This document shows positions 1-5,170 of a DNA stretch of 5,170 nt, piece after piece. This DNA is from Lachnospiraceae bacterium. GTDB taxonomy: Bacteria; Bacillota; Clostridia; Lachnospirales; Lachnospiraceae. How positions within the stretch are numbered: position 1 is the first letter of the stretch; every line of letters begins with the position of its first letter. Location: positions 1 to 5,170 of the forward strand of contig JAFSBP010000354.1 in the NCBI GenBank assembly GCA_017437205.1, written 5' to 3'. The notes beneath the pieces were generated by a model that saw nothing but the letters and a program-made list of their open reading frames with translations, searched no databases and was not told the origin of the DNA. A program made the position numbers and the translations under genes.

Positions 1-773
1 GCCCAAGGAGTATTGCTTCCCGGTGCGCTGGCATGACCGCCTTTGCCATGGGCAACAAATTTCACGTCACCGTAGCCCTTCTCCAGTACACCCACCATCG
101 CGTACATTCCGTGCACGCCGCCGATGGGATCATTGAGGATCATACCACCCTCGTCCAGCAGAAGCCCCAGCTTTACGCCCTGCTCCTTCAGCCAACGGGC
201 TGTCTCAGGCGCGCCCTCACCGCTGACCTCCTCGGTACAGCTTCCACCGAGGTACACATCCACTTCCGGCACATATCCTGAAGCGATCAACTCCTCCGCC
301 GCCTGAAAAAAGCAGAACTGGCTTCCCTTCGTATCCACCGCTCCGCGACCCCAAACATTTCCGTCGATCACCTCACCGCCAAAGGGATCATGCTCCCATT
401 CACCGGTGGCCTCCACCACATCCATGTGGCTGATCAGCATGATCGGCAGACCATTTCCCTTTCCTGCCCACTTAAGAAGCAGGCTTCCGTTAAAATCATG
501 GAGCTCACAGGTCTCAAACACCTTCGGAAAGAGTTCTCTCAGTTTCTCATGATATACATAAAACTTACTTCTGTCCGGCTGAACCGGCTCAGAAATGGTC
601 TCACAGGCTAAAAGCGCTCCGAGCTTTTCTCCGTACTCTCCCGCACGGACAGGATCGCTCTGCGGCACTGTCGCCGTCTTTGCGGAGGTCGGTTTAAGTG
701 AAAGAGTGCGAAGAAGCACCACCGCCACCAATAAAATCAATGCAACGCCAATTACTGTAAATACTGTTCCCAT
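1..773 (-). CDS. Membrane-anchored M20 family metallopeptidase (PM20D1/CPS1-like), C-terminus cut by window edge
   Basis: The window holds the first 257 residues of a di-zinc M20 amidohydrolase. Members cleave peptide or N-acyl-amino-acid amide bonds. Residues 4-26 are a hydrophobic helix (GVALILLVAVVLL), followed by a linker. The catalytic core shows the M20 ligands in order: H116 and D118 in SHMDVV, bridging D147 in GRGAVDTKG, base and metal pair E181-E182 in CTEEVSG, and D207 in LLDEGG. H247 in KGGHASAPG lies in the segment leading into the dimerisation (lid) domain. The LDEGG-MILND stretch followed by EKG resembles eukaryotic PM20D1/CPS1 more than bacterial DapE or PepT. The ATG at 771-773 is preceded by GGGAGG with a 6-nt spacer. 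The C-terminal part, including the last metal-binding histidine, lies beyond the left edge. The gene follows the PHP gene by 74 bp with no terminator between them, so they are probably co-transcribed. Family is firm; substrate is unknown. Confidence 0.93.
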   Translation of the reverse strand, partial: MGTVFTVIGVALILLVAVVLLRTLSLKPTSAKTATVPQSDPVRAGEYGEKLGALLACETISEPVQPDRSKFYVYHEKLRELFPKVFETCELHDFNGSLLLKWAGKGNGLPIMLISHMDVVEATGEWEHDPFGGEVIDGNVWGRGAVDTKGSQFCFFQAAEELIASGYVPEVDVYLGGSCTEEVSGEGAPETARWLKEQGVKLGLLLDEGGMILNDPIGGVHGMYAMVGVLEKGYGDVKFVAHGKGGHASAPGSNTPW

Positions 774-847
774 CTTAGTCCTCCCTGATTTTTCGGATTT
801 TATTCTTCCTCAAACTTTGTATTCTATCTCTCTTCCCGGTTCCGATG

Positions 848-1609
848 CTAATTTTCTTCCCCAAGCAGGTCCCCCTGTGGATTATACCACCGAACTCCGT
901 CGGTGATCACATAACCCTTACCGCTCTTTATCTTCCGGATAAAATCCTGCACCGAATTCAATTTTTCTTTGAATGCGACACCGCCTCCCAACAGTTCTGC
1001 CCGATGCATATCCGACCCTGCCGTGCCCGGCAGACCGTACTTTGCGGCATACTCTCTGGCCTTGCGGTCATATTCCGGATGCGGCCGGTTCCCACCGGGA
1101 TTAGAGTGCTGCGCATTGATGATCTCCACGCCGTCCGCCCACTCAGGAAACAAACGGATCTCCGGAATATAGGGTTCCTCCCGGAACGGATGAGCCTGAA
1201 TCACCATGCCACCGGCTTCGCGAATCAACTGATACTGCTCCTCCACGGAAACGGTACGCAGCTCCGGATGGGCTTTCATCCACACTTTGTCCAGACCGTA
1301 AATCAAAAACTCGGTTCCGCGAAAACCGGCCTCCCATCCCATAAACACGGAAAGACCAATTTCGTCTCCGACTCTCTTTGCTGCCTCATATCCGCTGCAA
1401 AATTCATCCACCCATTCTTCCCAGGGAAGTTCCCTGTCCGGACGGGTATTTCCACCCCAGTGATGGTCAGTGATAAACACTCCGGTATAACCATACTCCT
1501 TTGCTGCCCTCGCCATCTCAGCTCCGGATACTTTGCCGCAGCGGGAAGCCTCCTCGGTATGCATGTGTGTCTCATATAAATAGGGAAACTCTTTCAGTAA
1601 TTTTGCCAT
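848..1609 (-). CDS. PHP-domain metal-dependent hydrolase
   Basis: This 253-residue protein is a complete, stand-alone PHP (polymerase and histidinol phosphatase) domain, a trinuclear-metal TIM-barrel-like fold that usually hydrolyses phosphoesters. The metal-binding motifs occur in order: H15 and H17 in ETHMHTE, D48-H49 in ITDHHW, E93 in MGWEAGF, H140 in IQAHPF, H168 in NAQHSN, and D200 and H202 in GSDMHR. The length fits a single PHP domain with nothing fused. It has no signal peptide or membrane segment, so it is probably cytoplasmic. The ATG at 1607-1609 has GGGGAGG with a 6-nt spacer, and a strong promoter lies upstream. It appears to be the first gene of an operon with the M20 peptidase. 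Similar proteins are annotated as histidinol-phosphatase-like, but no histidine biosynthesis gene is nearby, so a HisK role is not supported and the substrate is unknown. Confidence 0.93.
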   Translation of the reverse strand: MAKLLKEFPYLYETHMHTEEASRCGKVSGAEMARAAKEYGYTGVFITDHHWGGNTRPDRELPWEEWVDEFCSGYEAAKRVGDEIGLSVFMGWEAGFRGTEFLIYGLDKVWMKAHPELRTVSVEEQYQLIREAGGMVIQAHPFREEPYIPEIRLFPEWADGVEIINAQHSNPGGNRPHPEYDRKAREYAAKYGLPGTAGSDMHRAELLGGGVAFKEKLNSVQDFIRKIKSGKGYVITDGVRWYNPQGDLLGEEN

Positions 1610-1643
1610 GGATGTCCTCCCCTACAGTTTTTTATTTATCAAC

Positions 1644-1672
1644 ATTATAATACAGCATCCGGATAATATCAA
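1644..1672 (-). promoter_or_regulatory. Sigma-A-type promoter for the PHP/M20 operon
   Basis: On the minus strand, TTGATA (1667-1672) and a consensus TATAAT (1644-1649) are separated by exactly 17 bp. Only one of twelve positions departs from the sigma-A consensus. The predicted start is near 1637, giving a leader of about 28 nt ahead of the PHP start codon, with a well-placed GGGGAGG. Confidence 0.75.
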
Positions 1673-1727
1673 GTTTACGAGGGGATTTGTCTGTCAAAAA
1701 AATTAAGATTTATCTTTTCCCTGAATA

Positions 1728-1756
1728 TTGAAATCATCTCCCGCTTATTATAAAAT
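1728..1756 (+). promoter_or_regulatory. Sigma-A-type promoter for the beta-CASP nuclease gene
   Basis: TTGAAA (1728-1733) and TAAAAT (1751-1756) are separated by 17 bp, each one or two bases from consensus. The predicted start is near 1763, only about 13 nt before the ATG at 1776, so the Shine-Dalgarno would sit at the very 5' end of the transcript. The match is good, but the short leader leaves room for another start site further upstream. Confidence 0.55.
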
Positions 1757-1762
1757 AATAGC

Positions 1763-1770
1763 AGGAGGTG
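1763..1770 (+). promoter_or_regulatory. Ribosome binding site that fixes the nuclease start
   Basis: AGGAGGTG is an almost complete anti-16S complement, 5 nt before the ATG at 1776. It decides the start against the upstream in-frame TTG at 1728, which coincides with the -35 box and would add 16 residues unlike the family N-terminus. Confidence 0.9.
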
Positions 1771-1775
1771 ATCTC

Positions 1776-3383
1776 ATGAAAATTCAATTTATCCGGGCAA
1801 CCCACGAAGTGACCGGAAGCTGTACTCTGTTGGAAGTTCTGAACAAATACTATCTTGTGGACTGCGGTATGGAGCAGGGCAGGGATATGTTCCAAAATAT
1901 CGCTCTGCCGGTTCCCGCATCGAGCATCGAAGCGGTCTTTCTGACCCACGCACATATTGATCATTCCGGTATGCTGCCAAAACTCTACAAAGACGGTTTC
2001 CGTGGCACGATCTATGCGACCGAAGGCACCACAGACCTGTGTAACATCATGCTTTTGGACTCCGCCCATATTCAGGAATCAGAGGCCGAATGGCAGGCCA
2101 GAAAAGCTGAGCGAGCCGGCGAGAAGGCTCCCGAACCTACCTACACCATTGAGGATGCACAGAACACACTGCGTCGCTTCCGCCGATGTGGATACGGCGA
2201 GATGATTCACCCCGCAGAAGGGATTGACCTGCGCTTCACCGACGTTGGGCATTTATTGGGGTCTGCCTGCATTGAACTGTGGCTGACCGAGGATGATGTC
2301 ACGAAAAAGATTGTGTTCAGCGGTGATGTGGGCAACACAAACCAGCCGATTATCAAAGACCCTCAACATGTGGAAGAAACCGACTATCTGGTGATTGAAT
2401 CCACCTACGGTGACCGCCTTCACGAGGAGACCCGCGGCGATGTAATCGCCGAATTTGCCGGATATCTTCAGCGCGCGCTGGACCGAGGCGGCAATGTAGT
2501 CATCCCCTCCTTTGCTGTTGGCCGCACACAGGAGATGTTGTATGCCATCCGCGAAATCAAACAGCGCGGCCTGATCAAGGGGCACGACTACTTCCCGGTT
2601 TATGTGGACAGTCCGTTGGCCATTGAAGCCACGGCTATCTTTATGCAATGTGATAACTCCTGCTTCGACGATGAAACTTTATCCTTAGTCAATCAGGGAA
2701 TCAACCCTCTGTGGTTTAATGGAATCCAGATTTCCCAGACGGCGGATGATTCGAAGCAGATCAATTTCGACCCCCGTCCGAAGGTCATCCTCTCCGCCAG
2801 CGGCATGTGTGAGGCAGGACGAATCCGCCATCATTTAAAGCACAACCTCTGGTTGGAAAACAGCCTGATCCTCTTCGTCGGTTATCAGGCGGAGGGCTCA
2901 TTGGGCCGCAAGCTGCTGGATGGCGCAAAAAGCGTGAAGCTTTTCGGCGAGGAGATCGCAGTGAACGCCGAGATTTGTACCCTGCGCGGCACCAGCGGTC
3001 ACGCAGACCAGAATGGACTGATCAACTGGCTGGAAGGCTTTAAGACGAAGCCGTCCATGGTCTTCATCAACCACGGCGACCATGCTTCCTGCGAGACCTT
3101 CCGGGAATTGCTGATTGAGAAGGGCTACACCGCAGACGCTCCATACAGTGGCACCGAGTATGACCTGATCACCGGAAAAATGACCATCTATGCCGATGGC
3201 ATGCCCATCGAACAGCCGAAGCTGGCCAAGTCGAGCACCCGCACCAAACTGGTACACAGCGAATTGGTGGCTGCAGCCGAGGAACTCCTCCGACTGGCAA
3301 AGAGCAGGTTGGGCAAACCAAACAAGGACAATGCAAAGCTCACCGATCAAATCCGCAGTTTGATTGCAAAGTGGCGGGATTGA
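1776..3383 (+). CDS. MBL-fold/beta-CASP ribonuclease-like metallohydrolase (YSH1/CPSF73-like family)
   Basis: This 535-residue protein belongs to the metallo-beta-lactamase/beta-CASP nucleases (COG1236 type), which act on RNA. The MBL motifs are H58, H60, D62 and H63 in THAHIDHSG (motif 2), H159 in DVGHLLGS (motif 3) and D184 in FSGDVG (motif 4). The beta-CASP motifs are E208 in ESTYGDR (A), H409 in GTSGHAD (B) and H433 in INHGD (C). The cap domain fills roughly residues 210-390 and carries the conserved SASGMCEAG (340-348). Every catalytic residue is present, so an active enzyme is expected. A charged insert (about 101-127) and a basic, helical C-terminal extension (about 484-535) lie outside the catalytic core; I believe both are common in bacterial members. 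It lacks the N-terminal and C-terminal architecture of RNase J. No signal peptide is seen, so it is cytoplasmic. The zinc-ribbon gene follows 31 bp downstream without a terminator. Endonuclease versus 5'-exonuclease activity cannot be told from sequence. Confidence 0.95.
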   Translation: MKIQFIRATHEVTGSCTLLEVLNKYYLVDCGMEQGRDMFQNIALPVPASSIEAVFLTHAHIDHSGMLPKLYKDGFRGTIYATEGTTDLCNIMLLDSAHIQESEAEWQARKAERAGEKAPEPTYTIEDAQNTLRRFRRCGYGEMIHPAEGIDLRFTDVGHLLGSACIELWLTEDDVTKKIVFSGDVGNTNQPIIKDPQHVEETDYLVIESTYGDRLHEETRGDVIAEFAGYLQRALDRGGNVVIPSFAVGRTQEMLYAIREIKQRGLIKGHDYFPVYVDSPLAIEATAIFMQCDNSCFDDETLSLVNQGINPLWFNGIQISQTADDSKQINFDPRPKVILSASGMCEAGRIRHHLKHNLWLENSLILFVGYQAEGSLGRKLLDGAKSVKLFGEEIAVNAEICTLRGTSGHADQNGLINWLEGFKTKPSMVFINHGDHASCETFRELLIEKGYTADAPYSGTEYDLITGKMTIYADGMPIEQPKLAKSSTRTKLVHSELVAAAEELLRLAKSRLGKPNKDNAKLTDQIRSLIAKWRD

Positions 3384-3400
3384 TTCGCACTACCCAGACA

Positions 3401-3406
3401 AAGGAG
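3401..3406 (+). promoter_or_regulatory. Ribosome binding site for the zinc-ribbon gene
   Basis: AAGGAG lies 8 nt before the ATG at 3415. It supports that start over an in-frame TTG at 3364, which lies inside the end of the nuclease gene and would precede the first zinc knuckle with an unrelated stretch. Confidence 0.8.
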
Positions 3407-3414
3407 AAACTCAT

Positions 3415-3744
3415 ATGAAGACTTACGTTTATTATTGCCCCGTTTGCAAAGACTTTTATCGCTATGATACAGATTCCCCCAATGACGTTCCCACCTGTCC
3501 CGACTGCGGTATCCTCACCCGGTTCACCGGATACACACAGGAGGAACTGGATGCCTTAACGCCGGAGGAAAAGGAAGCCACACGGCAGGCTTTAGCCGAG
3601 AAACTGAAACTGTCCTCCGCTTCGTTGGAGGAAAGCATCCTACAAGAGTTGAGAAAAGTTTCAAAGAAGGTAAGCTTCCTGTACGGATTCGTGATCGCCC
3701 TGCTGGTTCTGTGGGGACTCACGGTGTTGGCGATGATTTTGTAA
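3415..3744 (+). CDS. Small zinc-ribbon protein with a C-terminal transmembrane helix
   Basis: This 109-residue protein has three parts. An N-terminal zinc ribbon pairs C8 and C11 (YYCPVCK) with C28 and C31 (TCPDCG), a rubredoxin-like four-cysteine knuckle likely to bind one zinc. The middle (about 41-85) is charged and probably helical (TQEELDALTPEEKEA, then a Lys/Glu-rich stretch). Residues 88-109 form a single hydrophobic helix that runs to the last residue. Lysines just before the helix (K81, K84, K85) favour a cytoplasmic N-terminal domain, as in a tail-anchored protein. I do not recognise a named family. It probably shares a transcript with the beta-CASP gene and could be a membrane adaptor for it or bind nucleic acid; both are inference. 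Its TAA stop lies in the left arm of the downstream terminator. Confidence 0.85.
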   Translation: MKTYVYYCPVCKDFYRYDTDSPNDVPTCPDCGILTRFTGYTQEELDALTPEEKEATRQALAEKLKLSSASLEESILQELRKVSKKVSFLYGFVIALLVLWGLTVLAMIL

Positions 3745-3784
3745 GTAACAAGCCGGGCTGATTTCACAGCCCGGCTTGTTACTT
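3743..3784. terminator. Bidirectional intrinsic terminator shared by convergent genes
   Basis: A perfect 18-bp inverted repeat (3743-3760 and 3767-3784) encloses a 6-nt loop, ATTTCA. The core is GC-rich (GCCGGGCTG/CAGCCCGGC), and the outer part is A-rich on the 5' arm and U-rich on the 3' arm (CTTGTTACTT), giving a terminator shape in both directions. No long run of T follows on either side; the U-rich portion is within the stem itself. The stop codon of the zinc-ribbon gene (3742-3744) and that of the tocopherol-cyclase-like gene (3779-3781 on the minus strand) both fall at or within the arms. Confidence 0.85.
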
Positions 3785-4657
3785 ATATCGGCATGCGTAC
3801 CCGTTGTAATCATTGCCCTCATACTCATATTCAAACGAAGCACGCTCCGACTCGAATGAAAAGAGCGTGCGCCCGCCCTTACGAAACCGATAAAATGCCC
3901 GACAGGCCGCATTCTCACGGATCGTTCGCACCATCGCGCCCTGTCTCGGCGCTCTAAGCGGCTTGTCTGTTTCACTCAAAAGCCGCACTTCCAACTCCAG
4001 ATCTCTCTGACGGATACGAACCTTTCGGTCACAGTGTTCCACAATCCTCGCACCCAAATACGTAGCCAGTCTGTATTCCTTTCCCTGCCACCATATAACG
4101 CCGATAATCCCGGTAAAATGAATCCCAAACACCGGAATATCCGCCACCGACAGCATCACAGAGCCGTTTTGAAAACTACACTGTGTCCAGAGATATTCCT
4201 TCGGGAATGACCTGCCTCTGTCGCCCTCCCAGTAGCCGCAGGCATTTTGAAACGTGAAGGTTTGCCCGTTGACCATCACCATTCCATTGACTGAGTGGCG
4301 CATACTCCACACACTGTGTCGGCATTCCAGAAACGGTACCAGCGCAAACGGTCCCATGATATCGTACTTTAGCGGTGTGCGCGGACCGAACTTCAATCTG
4401 CCCTTCACGTTAACCTCCGGCGTTCGTATCGCCAACCGGACCCCCTTTTCACTAAATCTGTTTTTTCCAATTATTATGGTGTTCCCCGACCGACGAAACA
4501 CCTTGCCGGGAAATGTGGCGCTCCATGCGCCATCATCTGTAATCAACTGGATCGAGCAGGTGCGTGTTCGCCCCGAACAATGAACAGCTTGGATGATCGC
4601 CAGGGTCTGTGTGTCCGATTGACACTTCATGTACCAGCCATAAAAGAAAGAAAGCAT
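3779..4657 (-). CDS. Tocopherol-cyclase-like (VTE1-related) family protein
   Basis: This 292-residue protein resembles the tocopherol cyclase family, which in plants and cyanobacteria closes the chromanol ring of vitamin E. The most telling segment is at about 143-160, WEGDRGRSFPKEYLWTQC, matching the E-x-x-W/R-G-x-x-FP-x-x-x-x-W-x-Q signature shared by VTE1 and CrtC/AttH-like lipocalin-fold proteins. Other family-like stretches are SIQLITDDGAW (35-45), YDIMGPFALVPF (98-109), a histidine-bearing SVWSMRHSVNG (115-125), IHFTGIIG (179-186) and ASFEYEYEG (273-281). It has no signal peptide or clear membrane helix. The ATG at 4655-4657 is preceded by GAGGTG with a 7-nt spacer. The gene appears complete, and its stop lies in the shared terminator. 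No tocopherol pathway gene is visible nearby, so a different lipid-like or hydrophobic ligand is more likely. The family call is from recalled motifs; the activity is unknown. Confidence 0.82.
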   Translation of the reverse strand: MLSFFYGWYMKCQSDTQTLAIIQAVHCSGRTRTCSIQLITDDGAWSATFPGKVFRRSGNTIIIGKNRFSEKGVRLAIRTPEVNVKGRLKFGPRTPLKYDIMGPFALVPFLECRHSVWSMRHSVNGMVMVNGQTFTFQNACGYWEGDRGRSFPKEYLWTQCSFQNGSVMLSVADIPVFGIHFTGIIGVIWWQGKEYRLATYLGARIVEHCDRKVRIRQRDLELEVRLLSETDKPLRAPRQGAMVRTIRENAACRAFYRFRKGGRTLFSFESERASFEYEYEGNDYNGYACRYK

Positions 4658-4677
4658 ACCGTTTCACCTCGATGAAA

Positions 4678-4705
4678 AAGATATGCTTTATTCTTATCTA
4701 AACAA
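4678..4705 (-). promoter_or_regulatory. Weak candidate promoter for the tocopherol-cyclase-like gene
   Basis: In the AT-rich 92-bp gap between the two minus-strand genes, TTGTTT (4700-4705) and TATCTT (4678-4683) are 16 bp apart. Each box matches consensus only partly. No convincing terminator precedes it, so transcription reading through from the methyltransferase gene is equally possible. Confidence 0.25.
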
Positions 4706-4749
4706 CTTATTTTATTCATGATGACGGGGCCATCGCCTTTGCCAAAGAA

Positions 4750-5170
4750 TCACTTCCATCCATACGAGATCATCAAACCACCAACCTGCGTCAAGGAAAT
4801 TTCCCCGTCATGCTCTTTCAAATATTTGACGATTCCGCTTTGCTGATTACAATAATTTATCGCTTCATTTCTACTCATTCCATGATTGACAAAGTAAGCG
4901 ATATCGTTCTCAATCTCTGCTTTGCACTTCGCATCATCCCAATGGTCTGCCTTTATTCGATCCGCCAAAATCTGCTGATAACCTTCCTTTTCCGGCTCCA
5001 AATAAAGAACTTTATCATTCATTCTGCAGTCTACATCTTTTAACCCGGCTTTTTTCATATAATGCGGAATCTTCATCGCAACGGAATAGTCTCTGTTCTG
5101 CATTTCCAATTCCTTTTGCCACAGTTTTCTCAACCCCTGTTTTTCGCAAAGCTCAGCATAATTTATTCCC
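4750..5170 (-). CDS. C-terminal part of a probable class I SAM-dependent methyltransferase, 5' end beyond the window
   Basis: The minus-strand frame stays open from the right edge to a TGA at 4750-4752, giving 139 residues and no start. The TTG at 5131-5133 has no properly spaced ribosome binding site, and reading continues through it, so this is a fragment rather than a short gene. The stretch NRDYSVAMKIPHYMKKAGL followed by DVDCRMNDKV resembles the C-terminal region of class I methyltransferases from Clostridia, where a helix and a beta-strand follow the Rossmann core. The end, LTQVGGLMISYGWK, also looks like the last strands of that fold. The SAM-binding glycine motif would lie upstream, outside the window, so it cannot be confirmed. 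The middle is charged and helical (about 60-115). Substrate is unknown. It lies 92 bp upstream of the tocopherol-cyclase-like gene on the same strand. Confidence 0.65.
   Translation of the reverse strand, partial: GINYAELCEKQGLRKLWQKELEMQNRDYSVAMKIPHYMKKAGLKDVDCRMNDKVLYLEPEKEGYQQILADRIKADHWDDAKCKAEIENDIAYFVNHGMSRNEAINYCNQQSGIVKYLKEHDGEISLTQVGGLMISYGWK

Noticed and set aside
774..847. Possible terminator or internal promoter between the PHP and M20 genes
   Set aside because: No stable hairpin and no well-spaced pair of promoter boxes was found, so co-transcription is the simpler reading.
845..1579. A 244-residue plus-strand reading frame opposite the PHP gene
   Set aside because: It is antisense to a gene with a full set of catalytic motifs, lacks a ribosome binding site, and its translation shows no recognisable domain.
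1692..1697. Perfect minus-strand TTGACA as an alternative -35 box for the PHP operon
   Set aside because: No -10-like hexamer occurs 16-19 bp downstream, whereas the TTGATA/TATAAT pair closer to the gene has ideal spacing.
1728..1775. Upstream TTG start adding 16 residues to the nuclease
   Set aside because: The TTG coincides with the -35 box, and the strong Shine-Dalgarno at 1763-1770 points to the ATG at 1776.
2253..3350. Minus-strand frames of 131 and 150 residues (2253-2648 and 2898-3350) opposite the nuclease gene
   Set aside because: They are shadows of a strongly conserved coding region, with no ribosome binding sites or recognisable domains.
3364..3414. Upstream TTG start adding 17 residues to the zinc-ribbon protein
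   Set aside because: It overlaps the end of the nuclease gene in another frame, and a clear AAGGAG precedes the ATG at 3415.
4254..4583. A 109-residue plus-strand frame opposite the tocopherol-cyclase-like gene
   Set aside because: It is antisense to conserved motifs of the real gene and has no start context.
4706..4749. Possible terminator after the methyltransferase gene
   Set aside because: Only very short inverted matches (such as CTTTGGCAAAG) are present, without a GC-rich stem followed by a T-run.
4750..5133. A complete 127-residue gene starting at TTG 5131-5133
   Set aside because: The frame stays open to the window edge and the family-like sequence begins before any plausible start, so it is a 5'-truncated fragment.

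Overview
The window looks like a chromosomal segment of a Gram-positive, anaerobic Clostridia-type bacterium (gut Lachnospiraceae or Oscillospiraceae relatives are the best guess). The reasons are strong AGGAGG-type ribosome binding sites before most genes, sigma-A-like promoters in AT-rich gaps, mixed GC content, and protein families that I recall mainly from gut Firmicutes. No rRNA, tRNA, CRISPR array, insertion sequence or phage gene is visible. Nearly all the sequence is coding and the gaps are short.

Layout from left to right. (1) A minus-strand pair, transcribed leftward from a good promoter near 1644-1672: a PHP-domain metal-dependent hydrolase (848-1609), then a membrane-anchored M20 metallopeptidase (1-773, cut by the left edge). 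(2) A divergent intergenic region (1610-1775) with a promoter for each direction. (3) A plus-strand pair: an MBL-fold/beta-CASP ribonuclease-like protein (1776-3383) and, 31 bp later, a small zinc-ribbon protein with a C-terminal membrane helix (3415-3744). (4) An 18-bp perfect inverted repeat (3743-3784) acting as a shared terminator. The stop codons of the two converging genes lie inside its two arms. (5) Two minus-strand genes: a tocopherol-cyclase-like protein (3779-4657) and the C-terminal part of a probable SAM-dependent methyltransferase (4750-5170, cut by the right edge).

Working relationships are modest. The PHP and M20 genes probably share a transcript. The beta-CASP protein and the zinc-ribbon protein probably share another, which suggests, without proving, that the small protein assists or tethers the nuclease. 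The methyltransferase and tocopherol-cyclase-like genes point the same way, but 92 bp separates them and the second may have its own promoter. I see no clear undescribed multi-gene system. The points most worth following are the nuclease/zinc-ribbon pair, the tocopherol-cyclase-like protein in a presumably non-photosynthetic bacterium, the PM20D1-like M20 enzyme with ambiguous membrane topology, and the terminator containing both stop codons.
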